A DNA stretch of 8,267 nucleotides, taken from assembly GCA_003242355.1 (NCBI GenBank), contig QGUH01000115.1:1-8267 (forward strand), read 5' to 3'. Positions 1 to 5,978 of the stretch are shown here, piece by piece. The stretch is from Pseudomonadota bacterium (lineage in GTDB: Bacteria > Myxococcota_A > Polyangia > Polyangiales > Polyangiaceae). A model generated the notes under the pieces. The model was not told the origin of the DNA, searched no databases, and worked only from the letters and a program-made list of their open reading frames with translations. The translations under genes and the position numbers were made by a program. How positions within the stretch are numbered: the stretch's first letter is position 1; the number at the start of each line of letters is the position of its first letter.

Positions 1-1
1 A

Positions 2-295
2 AGTACACCCCTTCTGCCCCCAATTGGGTGCAGCCCTGGGCCCCGGGGGTTTCCGCCCCCGGGCCGGGCCCGCCCCCCCCCCGAAGCCATGGAACCCCCC
101 AAGCAGTTCCTGCCGCCGATCGCGTTCCGCTCGAGCTTCGGCATGTCCGACGCGGAGCGCCCGTTCCTGGTCGAGCAGAAGTACGGCACCCGCTACGTGC
201 GCTCCGGCGCGAGCCTGCCGCCGCCCACTGCCGACAAGCCCGCCGCGAAGCCGTCCAAGCCTGCGCCCCGGCCGAGCGAGCGCCCCGCCGCGTGA
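2..295 (+). CDS. Unrecognised protein, C-terminal part or short ORF
   Basis: The frame is open from base 2 to a TGA at 293-295. The only ATG in frame near the left end is at 89, which would give 68 residues. It has no convincing ribosome binding site, so this may instead be the 3' end of a gene that begins outside the window. The region from ATG 89 has a normal-looking stretch (residues 10-40, including FLVEQKYGTRYVRSG) followed by a Pro/Ala/Lys-rich tail typical of a disordered C-terminus. The first 29 codons are dominated by homopolymer G and C runs and encode mostly Pro and Gly, which looks non-coding or poorly sequenced. The stop lies 36 bp before the start of the cytidylyltransferase on the same strand, so co-transcription with it is plausible. 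I do not recognise a family. Confidence 0.4.
   Translation, partial: STPLLPPIGCSPGPRGFPPPGRARPPPEAMEPPKQFLPPIAFRSSFGMSDAERPFLVEQKYGTRYVRSGASLPPPTADKPAAKPSKPAPRPSERPAA
42..63. other. GC-only hairpin in homopolymer-rich left edge
   Basis: Bases 42-49 (cccggggg) and 56-63 (cccccggg) form a perfect 8-bp inverted repeat around a 6-base loop (tttccg), followed at 71-82 by a nearly pure C run. No T-run follows, so it is not a standard intrinsic terminator. It may be a structural element or a low-quality contig edge. Confidence 0.35.
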
Positions 296-331
296 TCGCC
301 GTCACGCGGCACCCACCGTGCGGAGCGGCCC

Positions 332-997
332 ATGACCAGCCCTCGCGTCGTCGCGTTCGTGCACGCCAAAGGCACGAGCGAGCGCGTGCCGAACAAGAAC
401 CTGCGCTTGCTCGGCGACCGTCCGCTCTTCTGCCACGCGATCCGCAACGCGCTCGCCGCCCGTCGGGTCGATCGCGTCGTCATCGACAGCGATAGCCCCG
501 AAATCCTCTCCATCGGCGAGGCGCACGGCGCAGTCCCGCTGCGCCGCCCGGCCGAGCTCGCCACCAACCGCGCGTCGGGCGACGCGCTCGCCTACCATCA
601 AGCCTCGAGCCACCCCGACTCGACCATCGTTCTCCAGGTGATCCCGACCGCGCCGTTCCTCGAGCCGGCCAGCATCGATCGCGCGATCGAGATGCTCGAG
701 GCGGAGGGCGTCAACAGCGTGGTGGGCGCCTTCTCCGACGTGCTGTACACCTGGCGCGACGGGCGCCCGACGTATTATCGCCCGGACGGGACGCTCCCGA
801 ACAGCACCGAGCTCGAGCCCATCGTGTACGAAACCACGGGACTGTACGTGAACCGCACCGCGAGCGTGCTCCGCACGCGGCGCAGGCTCGATCCCGAGAG
901 CGCGCGGCTCCTCCTGCTCTCGCGCATCGAGGCCATCGACATCAACACGCCCGAAGACTTCGCGTTCGCCGAAATCGTCTACCGCGGACGCTCCTAG
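332..997 (+). CDS. Acylneuraminate cytidylyltransferase family (CMP-sugar synthetase)
   Basis: This 221-residue protein is a complete nucleotidyltransferase of the CMP-N-acylneuraminate synthetase family, normally about 220-230 residues. The family activates a nine-carbon acidic sugar (sialic, legionaminic or pseudaminic type) or Kdo with CTP, releasing pyrophosphate, in the cytoplasm. The N-terminal nucleotide-binding signature is at residues 12-24 (AKGTSERVPNKNL), a variant of the usual ARxGSKxIPxKN loop. VVIDSDSPEI at 49-58 matches the second conserved block, QVIPTAPFLEP at 102-112 the third, and DINTPEDFAFAE at 203-214 the C-terminal motif that holds metal-binding acids in characterised members. 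The usual second Asp of that last motif (DID) is Asn here. A GGAG at 322-325, six bases before the ATG, supports the start. The capsule-type glycosyltransferase nearby fits a surface-glycan role. The exact sugar cannot be read from sequence, so no gene symbol is given. Confidence 0.9.
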   Translation: MTSPRVVAFVHAKGTSERVPNKNLRLLGDRPLFCHAIRNALAARRVDRVVIDSDSPEILSIGEAHGAVPLRRPAELATNRASGDALAYHQASSHPDSTIVLQVIPTAPFLEPASIDRAIEMLEAEGVNSVVGAFSDVLYTWRDGRPTYYRPDGTLPNSTELEPIVYETTGLYVNRTASVLRTRRRLDPESARLLLLSRIEAIDINTPEDFAFAEIVYRGRS

Positions 998-1085
998 CTC
1001 GCCCGCCCCCGCGCACGCGAGCACTCCGTCCGCCCTGTTTCCGTGTATATCGTCGCGTTCCCGACCGCTCGTCGCTCGAGGTCGC

Positions 1086-1718
1086 ATGACCGTCTACGTC
1101 GCACGCCACGGTGAAACCGAGTGGAACCGCGCCGGCCGCATGCAAGGCCGGCTCGGCGCGCCGCTCACCGAGCGCGGCCACGCCCAGGCGCGCGCCCTGG
1201 CCCGCTTCGCGCAACGCGTCGGCGTGCAGCGCGTGATCGCGAGCCCCCTCGCCCGCGCGCTCGACACCGCGCGCTACACCGTCGAAGCCCTCGCCTGCCC
1301 CCTCGCCCGCTGCGACGCGCTCATGGAGCTCGATTTCGGCGACTGCACCGGCCTCACCGAAGCCGACATCGCCGAACGCTACCCCACGCTCCGCCCCGAG
1401 CGCGAGCGCGACAAGTGGCGCCACCGCTGGCCCGGCGGCGAAAGCTACGCCGATGCCTTCGAGCGCATCGCGCGGGCCTTCGACGGCGGCGAGCTCCCCG
1501 GCGAGCCCGGAACGCTCATCGTCGCTCATCAGGCGCTCAACCGCGTGCTCTCGCGCCGCCTCGCGGGCGCTCCGGAATCCGCCGTGCTCGCCATGGCGCA
1601 ACCCTCCACCGTCGTGCTGCGCTTCGAGCACGGCGCCGTTTCCCACGCCCGCATCCCGGAAGACGACGGCGAGCCCATCGTCTGGGAGCCCGGTCTCTAC
1701 GGCAGCAGCAAACGCTGA
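1086..1718 (+). CDS. Histidine phosphatase family protein (phosphoglycerate mutase-like)
   Basis: This 210-residue protein is a single-domain member of the histidine phosphatase superfamily (cofactor-dependent phosphoglycerate mutase / alpha-ribazole phosphatase / broad phosphatase branch). The catalytic RHG motif is at residues 7-9 (ARHGETEWN) with His8 as the phospho-acceptor. SPLARALDTA at 53-62 carries the second conserved Arg, Glu81 in MELDFGDCTG fits the acid/base position, and His148 in VAHQALNRVL is the second catalytic His. That last motif is normally HGG or HG, so Gln149 is unusual, though the His itself is kept. GAGG at 1077-1080 lies five bases before the ATG. The gene follows the cytidylyltransferase by 88 bp on the same strand, so it may be co-transcribed and could dephosphorylate a sugar or nucleotide intermediate. 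That role is only an inference; the substrate of this family cannot be assigned from sequence. Confidence 0.9.
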   Translation: MTVYVARHGETEWNRAGRMQGRLGAPLTERGHAQARALARFAQRVGVQRVIASPLARALDTARYTVEALACPLARCDALMELDFGDCTGLTEADIAERYPTLRPERERDKWRHRWPGGESYADAFERIARAFDGGELPGEPGTLIVAHQALNRVLSRRLAGAPESAVLAMAQPSTVVLRFEHGAVSHARIPEDDGEPIVWEPGLYGSSKR

Positions 1719-1841
1719 GCGCGCCGCGCAGCGCTCGATCGCGCAGCTATCGCCACTCGAGCGTCCAGCTCGAAGCGTGCTCACGCAACGCCCCTCGCTG
1801 AGCGCTCGCCTCGGAACTGCGCGCGCGCAATCGCCGAACGT
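1719..1841. other. Convergent intergenic spacer
   Basis: This spacer separates the converging phosphatase and glycosyltransferase genes. It contains short self-complementary pieces (gcgtgctcacgc near 1776-1787 and gagcgctc near 1800) but no stem followed by a T-run on either strand, so I do not call a terminator. Confidence 0.4.
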
Positions 1842-3722
1842 TCAGAGCCGCACCGGCTCGAGCACGACGTCCGCCAGGTCGATCTCCACCGCGCCGCTCT
1901 CCGGCGGCAGCGCGAACACCACCTCCGTGTGGTGTCCCGGTCCCGGCGTGCGCGGGCCCATCTCCGGCACGCGCGCGACCATCGAGTAGCGCCGGAAGCT
2001 CTCGTCGAGCGGAAATGCTTGCGGTAGCGTCCCCGAGCCCGGCCCACCATCGTCCAACTGCAAGTAGAGGTACGCGTGCAACACCGAGGGTCGGTCGGCG
2101 CGCGCGCTGAACGACAGCCGCGCGAGCCGTCCCGCACACGCGGCCGCATCCGGCACCCGCTGCAAGAACAACGTCGGCCCCGTGCCCGCGCGTCGCCGCC
2201 GAATCCGCGCTGCCCGCGCGCCCGTCGCACCGCCTTCTTGCGAAGCGCCGTCTTTTCGCGAAGCGCCGCCTTCGAAGCAAACGCCGTCTTCGAGGGAAAT
2301 CGCCACCACGTCGCCCGAGCCGCCCGAAAAGTCGAGCAAATGCCAGCCCTCCGGCCCTTCGCGGCCCACGCGAAACGGCCCGTCCCCGCGCGGCCACGCG
2401 CCAAAGTCCCCGTTTTCGATCCGCCCCGTGAGCGGTGCGCTCTCGAGCTCGTCGAGCATCACGAACAGGCGCTCCGCGAGCTCCGCCGTCGGCAACACGG
2501 GATCGAAAAACTCGGGCCCCGAAAGCCCCCGGCGCGCGTGACACCGCTTCAAGAACGGCAGCAACCACTTCGGATCGCGCGTGAGCTCGAGCGGCACGAA
2601 GTAGTGGCGCAGCATCCAGGCGAGCGCGCGGCGCACGCCCGCGCTCGGCGCCGGCAAGTCGCCCGTGCGCGGCACCGCGGCGAGCCCCTCGAACGTCGCG
2701 TACGGCCCGAGGTGACTCGTTCCAATCGAAACCAGCGGTTTTCCGAACACGAGCCCCTGCAGCGCGAGCGACGTGCTCACCGCGATCACGTAATCGGCGT
2801 GGTGCACGAGGTACTGCCCCGCGCTCTCCGCCGTCCGAAAATCCACCAATCGAAACTCCGGATGCGCCCGCGCGAGATACGCCCGCGTCTCCTCGTCGAG
2901 GACGTCGCCGAGCCAGTGCGCCGTCGGGTGCTCCACCGCGATCACCGCCGTCTCCGGCGGCAGGCGCTCGAGCACGTGGAACACGTACTCCCCCTGATTC
3001 GCGAACGGCGCGTTCGTGTCGAACCCCGGCTCGCCCCCGAACTGCAGCGGCAAAAACGCAATTCGCCGATACTGCGCGCGCAGCTCCGCTTCCAGCTCGG
3101 CATACGGCGTGGTCGCCCGAAAGTACGCCCCGAAGCGCCGCTCGAAGTCGGCCAAGAGCGCCGCATCCTCCGCGTCCTCGGCACGCTCCGCGAGCGCGCG
3201 CGCGTGCACCGCGAGCAGCGATCGATCCCACATCCCCAGCGGGTCGAAGAAGATGCACGACGGAAACGGCGCCCGGCTGTACGCCGCCGTCTCCGTCGAC
3301 AACACCAACGCCTCCGGAAACGCCGCCCGCACCTGCGGCGAAGGCGACAGCGTCAACACCACGTCCGGCACGAACCCCTCGAGCGCCGCCCGCAACCGCG
3401 CCCCGTACTCACTCACCGCATTCGCCGCGTGCGTTCCGCGATGCAACCCCGCGAGGATCGCCACGTTCGGCATCCCGAACGGCTCGCGAATCGTCTCCTG
3501 TCCGAGCGCCACCACCCAGTCCGCGCGCACCCCATGCCCCGCCCGCCCAACACCCGGCACCGTCACCGCCCGCTCCGCGAGCGCAGCATTCGTCACGAGC
3601 CGCGCCTCCACCCCCACGCGCTCCAGCGCGCGCATCATCTCCGCATAATACCCGAGCCACGCCCAGTAATGAAACGGCCGGTTGTGGAGCACGAGCGGCT
3701 CCAGAAAAAACAAAACCTTCAT
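1842..3722 (-). CDS. KpsC/KpsS-like capsule glycosyltransferase with C-terminal carbohydrate-binding-type domain
   Basis: This 626-residue protein has two parts. Residues 1-430 resemble the capsule polysaccharide synthesis family (KpsC/KpsS-like GT-B fold), whose characterised members transfer beta-Kdo onto a lipid acceptor. The family pattern is visible as FLPLQFGGEPGFDTNAPF at 223-240, then a long helix and VEHP at 263-266 (Glu264, His265), then ADYVIAVSTSLALQGLVFG at 309-327 with the Ser/Thr cluster (316-318) and GKPLVSIG at 327-334. These are the sugar-nucleotide-binding elements. The N-terminus (MKVLFFLEPLVLHNRPFHYW) begins with a Rossmann strand, which supports this ATG, although the ribosome binding site is weak. 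Residues 436-624 open with NGDFGAWP and GPEGW and end in alternating strands, as in CBM4/9-like galactose-binding beta-sandwiches. A low-complexity loop (482-512) interrupts this domain. It has no signal peptide, so it is probably cytoplasmic. It converges with the CMP-sugar synthetase operon, which could supply its donor. Confidence 0.75.
   Translation of the reverse strand: MKVLFFLEPLVLHNRPFHYWAWLGYYAEMMRALERVGVEARLVTNAALAERAVTVPGVGRAGHGVRADWVVALGQETIREPFGMPNVAILAGLHRGTHAANAVSEYGARLRAALEGFVPDVVLTLSPSPQVRAAFPEALVLSTETAAYSRAPFPSCIFFDPLGMWDRSLLAVHARALAERAEDAEDAALLADFERRFGAYFRATTPYAELEAELRAQYRRIAFLPLQFGGEPGFDTNAPFANQGEYVFHVLERLPPETAVIAVEHPTAHWLGDVLDEETRAYLARAHPEFRLVDFRTAESAGQYLVHHADYVIAVSTSLALQGLVFGKPLVSIGTSHLGPYATFEGLAAVPRTGDLPAPSAGVRRALAWMLRHYFVPLELTRDPKWLLPFLKRCHARRGLSGPEFFDPVLPTAELAERLFVMLDELESAPLTGRIENGDFGAWPRGDGPFRVGREGPEGWHLLDFSGGSGDVVAISLEDGVCFEGGASRKDGASQEGGATGARAARIRRRRAGTGPTLFLQRVPDAAACAGRLARLSFSARADRPSVLHAYLYLQLDDGGPGSGTLPQAFPLDESFRRYSMVARVPEMGPRTPGPGHHTEVVFALPPESGAVEIDLADVVLEPVRL
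2224..2304 (-). repeat. Degenerate short repeat inside the glycosyltransferase gene
   Basis: Four near-copies of a GC/TT-rich block (gaagcgccgtcttttcgc, gaagcgccgccttc, gaagcaaacgccgtcttc and relatives) lie here. On the coding strand they give the Gly/Ala/Ser/Lys/Glu-rich stretch around residues 482-505 with repeated GGAS / DGAS / EGGAT. The spacing is irregular (about 12-18 bp). It looks like a slipped-strand expansion that lengthened a surface loop of the beta-sandwich domain. Confidence 0.45.
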
Positions 3723-3821
3723 GACGTCCGCGCGAACCCTCGTCCTACCCTAACGGCCGCCCCCCACCCCACTTTCGCGCTCCCGCCCCTAGAACGCCGA
3801 TCGGTTCGACCGCTCGGCGTC
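3723..3821. promoter_or_regulatory. Spacer upstream of the minus-strand glycosyltransferase
   Basis: This stretch must hold the promoter and leader of the glycosyltransferase gene unless transcription starts inside the repeat array beyond it. It contains C-rich runs (ccgccccccaccccac near 3762) but no convincing -35/-10 pair or strong ribosome binding site can be seen. Confidence 0.25.
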
Positions 3822-4200
3822 GGTTGGCCTCGCCGCATCGTCTCGTCGCCCACGGTCGGCACCATCCGATGCCCGACGTGCTCGTCTCTCCGATGGTCGG
3901 TCCCATCGGTTGCCTCACCGTGTCGTCGCGAAAAATGGTCGGCACCATCAGACGCGCCATCTCTCGTTCGCCTCTAACGGTTGGCCTCGCCGCATCGTCT
4001 CGTCGCCCAAAACGGTCGGCACCATCCGATGCCGGACGTGCTCGTCTCCCCGGTGTTCCGCCCCATCGGTTGTCCGACGTGTCGTCGCGAGAAAACGACC
4101 GGCGCCATCGAACGCGCCACCGCTCGTCCGCTTCCAACGGTTGGTCTCGTCGCATGGTGTCGATCGACCGGTCGACGCCTCACCTGAACGCAGCGTGAGC
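3822..4200. repeat. Two-level tandem repeat array (about 42 bp nested in 157-160 bp)
   Basis: A long unit starts at 3822 (ggttggcctcgccgcatcg), repeats at 3979 with the same 19 bases, and a more diverged third copy starts at 4139 (ggttggtctcgtcgcatgg). The periods are 157 and 160 bp. Inside the first unit a shorter motif built on ggtcggcaccatc or ggtcggtcccatc recurs at 3854, 3895 and 3937 and merges into the next ggttgg at 3979, giving steps of 41-42 bp. Further degraded ggttgg copies occur at 4235 and 4378. Both strands are open in places, but 157 is not a multiple of three and the copies change frame, so the array reads as non-coding. The function is unknown. Confidence 0.75.
3890..3909. 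other. Inverted repeat inside the array
   Basis: Bases 3890-3896 (ccgatgg) pair perfectly with 3903-3909 (ccatcgg) across a six-base loop. The corresponding place in the second long unit (about 4050-4068) has lost this pairing, so the hairpin is not conserved between copies. Confidence 0.4.
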
Positions 4201-4649
4201 CGGGCGCATGAGGGCCCGGTCTCGTCGCCCGCAAATGGTTGGCCCCGTTGGATGGGCAACGTGTCGTTGCCCTCGAACGGCCGCCAACGACCGCGTCAAA
4301 TCTCGTTGCACCCAAGAGCGATCAGGTTCGGTCCAGAGCCGCGATCGGGTGCACCACGTCTCGCCGCATCCGAACGGTTGGCCCGAACTTGGACCAATTT
4401 CGAGAAATTTTCGAACGACGAACCGCGCGCTGCGCCCGACGGGAACCCGCAAACACAGCGCCCGTCTCGACCTTCTCTCTCTGACGCCCTGTCTCTCTTC
4501 GAAGCTCGACGATCCTTCTTCTGGCTGCCTCAAAGCAGCGCGAGTGCACAAGTTCTGTGTCGTCGCAAGGTCTCGCAGTTCGGCTGCTCGTCCCAGTCGT
4601 CGTCGTGTGTCGTCGCTGAACGATCACAGTCGTAGCGTCCGTACGCGCA

Positions 4650-4671
4650 TTGTTTCGTCAACGCGAAGCAA
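4650..4671. other. Hairpin-forming inverted repeat
   Basis: Bases 4650-4657 (ttgtttcg) and 4664-4671 (cgaagcaa) pair over eight positions, one of them a G-U wobble, around a six-base loop (tcaacg). An A-run follows on the plus strand, so on neither strand does the stem run into a T-tract. Its position about 170 bp before the lipoprotein start would allow a leader or regulatory role, but that is speculative. Confidence 0.3.
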
Positions 4672-4767
4672 CACAAAAAGCGATCGTGTGGCGCAAAGAC
4701 TCTGCTTCCCCCACGGCGAACCTGCGGTATGAATGCGTCCTCACCGGGTTCGTGGTTGCCCACGTGT

Positions 4768-4798
4768 GTCGTTTCGTAGCGACAGTCGTTTCGTAGCG
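4768..4798 (+). promoter_or_regulatory. Direct 14-bp repeat upstream of the lipoprotein gene
   Basis: The sequence gtcgtttcgtagcg occurs exactly at 4768-4781 and again at 4785-4798, a 17-bp step, ending about 40 bp before the ATG at 4839. Tandem identical sites at this distance could be binding sites for a regulator or part of the leader. No clear -35/-10 elements are visible around them. Confidence 0.35.
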
Positions 4799-4838
4799 GC
4801 ACCGGTGTTCTCGCCAACAAAACGAATTCGAGGCCCGC

Positions 4839-5738
4839 ATGCGAACGATCCTCCGCCACTCGTTGCTGCTCGCGCTAACCGTCGTGCCCGCCGCCACGTT
4901 GTCGGCCTGCGCTGACGATCCCGCCTCCCCGGATCCCATGGGAAGCGCGGGAGGCATGGCCGCGTCGACGGGTGGTGCAAGCGCGGGCGCCGGCGCAACC
5001 GGCACCGGCACCACGGGAGGCACGTCCACCGGCGGCACCATGGACACCGGCGGCACGGTCAACACGGGCGGCACCACCGGCGGCACCCCGAACACCGGCG
5101 GCTCTGCCGGCTCCGCCGGCACGCCCACTACTGGCGGTGCCGCTGGCAGCGCCGGCATGTCCCCCGGCGGCGCGGGCGCAGGCGGCTCTGCCGGCTCCGG
5201 CGGCTCCATGGGTGGCATCGGCAACATGGGCGGCGGCGGCTCCGACAACATGGGCGGCATGGGCGGCTCCATGGGCGGCGGCGGCTCCGACAACATGGGC
5301 GGCATGGGCGGCTCCATGGGCGGCGGCGGCTCCGACAACATGGGCGGCATGGGCGGCTCCATGGGCGGCGGCGGCTCCGACAACATGGGCGGCAACGCCG
5401 GAAACGGCGGCGGTTCCTCGGAACCGGCCGTCATGTTCTCGGAGATTTCGCAACTCCTAATGAACAGGTGTGGCGCCTGCCACGGAACGTCCGGCGGCCT
5501 GAGCTTGATGGGTGGCAATCTCTATAACACGCTCACTACGCGCACGGTCAGTCGCTGTGGAGGGAATGCCCTCGTCGAGCCAGGTGATTCGGACGCCAGC
5601 GCACTCGTGCGCGTCATCACTCGTCAGTGTGGAAACCTCGTGATGCCGCCACCGTGCGGGAACAATCAGGCAATGTGCGTGCCCGACGCGGACGTTGAAA
5701 AGATCAGGGCCTGGATCGACGCGGGCGCTCCACAATAA
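4839..5738 (+). CDS. Gly-rich lipoprotein with C-terminal c-type haem domain
   Basis: This 299-residue exported protein starts with Arg2, a hydrophobic stretch (residues 8-20) and the lipobox LSAC with Cys24 as the acylated residue, so it should be anchored in a membrane facing the periplasm or cell surface. Residues about 33-195 are a low-complexity Gly/Ser/Thr/Ala/Met linker containing a 15-residue perfect repeat. Residues about 200-299 form a compact domain with the haem-attachment motif CGACH (Cys211, Cys214, His215), a plausible axial Met269 in LVMPPP, and a C-terminal helix (VEKIRAWIDAGAPQ). This arrangement recalls cytochrome-c-like modules of planctomycete and myxobacterial surface proteins. 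Four further cysteines (in SRCGGN, RQCGN, PPCGNN and AMCVPD) may form disulfides. GAGG at 4830-4833 supports the start. It appears monocistronic. Its redox partner is unknown. Confidence 0.85.
   Translation: MRTILRHSLLLALTVVPAATLSACADDPASPDPMGSAGGMAASTGGASAGAGATGTGTTGGTSTGGTMDTGGTVNTGGTTGGTPNTGGSAGSAGTPTTGGAAGSAGMSPGGAGAGGSAGSGGSMGGIGNMGGGGSDNMGGMGGSMGGGGSDNMGGMGGSMGGGGSDNMGGMGGSMGGGGSDNMGGNAGNGGGSSEPAVMFSEISQLLMNRCGACHGTSGGLSLMGGNLYNTLTTRTVSRCGGNALVEPGDSDASALVRVITRQCGNLVMPPPCGNNQAMCVPDADVEKIRAWIDAGAPQ
5226..5394 (+). repeat. Perfect 45-bp coding tandem repeat
   Basis: About 3.7 copies of a 45-bp unit follow one another without a mismatch; gacaacatgggcggca begins at 5244, 5289, 5334 and 5379. 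A degraded unit precedes the tract. The unit keeps frame and encodes a 15-residue Asp-Asn-Met-Gly-rich segment (about residues 130-185) of the lipoprotein linker. The identity at silent positions points to recent slippage or recombination, so copy number is likely to vary among strains. Confidence 0.9.
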
Positions 5739-5758
5739 CCCGCGAAAGAGAATCTCCA

Positions 5759-5779
5759 CGAGCTACCCGCGCTAGCTCG
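5759..5779 (+). terminator. Hairpin after the lipoprotein gene
   Basis: Bases 5759-5765 (cgagcta) and 5773-5779 (tagctcg) form a perfect 7-bp stem with a seven-base GC-rich loop, 21 bp past the TAA. No T-run follows (aaaagatatc instead), so this may be a weak or Rho-assisted terminator or only an mRNA-end stabilising hairpin. Confidence 0.4.
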
Positions 5780-5978
5780 AAAAGATATCTGTACGCGACG
5801 CGGATGCTCGTCCTTGCACCGTAGCAGGTCGGCCGCGAAAGTCTGTAGCGGAGGCGTTGCCCACCTCTTCAGCGTCAAGCTTCCCGTTGTTGCGTCGACG
5901 GTTCTCGTGAGTCGGCGAGCGCTTACACGTCCCATGGGGGGGATCCAACGCCGAACCCGTCCGCCCTCGGGCACGAGC

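Larger units (their letters stand above)
4201..4838. other. Non-coding spacer upstream of the lipoprotein gene
   Basis: The first part carries decayed relatives of the preceding array (ggttgg at 4235 and 4378). A locally AT-rich island at about 4389-4418 contains the inverted repeat aatttc-ga-gaaatt. The remainder has recurrent tgtcgtcg words (near 4557 and 4607) and two short structured elements listed separately. Open frames exist on both strands but give only Arg/Ser/Pro-rich sequences with no family resemblance, so I see no gene. Confidence 0.5.

Noticed and set aside
302..1087. 261-residue minus-strand frame opposite the cytidylyltransferase
   Set aside because: Mirror frame of a well-supported gene; composition is dominated by Arg, Ala, Glu and Val with no recognisable domain.
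1747..3258. 503-residue minus-strand frame overlapping the glycosyltransferase
   Set aside because: Arg/Ala/Gly-rich shadow in another phase of the same strand with no motif; the real gene covers it.
2076..3977. 633-residue plus-strand open frame across the glycosyltransferase gene
   Set aside because: It is almost all Arg/Pro/His/Glu, the usual product of the antisense frame of a GC-rich gene, and it continues through the glycosyltransferase start into the repeat array. The minus-strand frame has clear family motifs.
3822..4200. CRISPR array
   Set aside because: Units are 42 bp and 157-160 bp with gradual divergence throughout; there are no constant short repeats separated by unique spacers and no cas genes.
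3745..4315. Open frames on both strands through the 3822-4200 array
   Set aside because: The repeated segment GETSTSGIGWCRP appears in two copies, but in different frames because the unit is 157-160 bp; both strands are equally open.
4658..5518. 286-residue minus-strand Pro-rich frame opposite the lipoprotein
   Set aside because: Its Pro/Met repeats are simply the complement of the Gly-rich repeat. The plus strand has a signal peptide, lipobox, haem motif and ribosome binding site.
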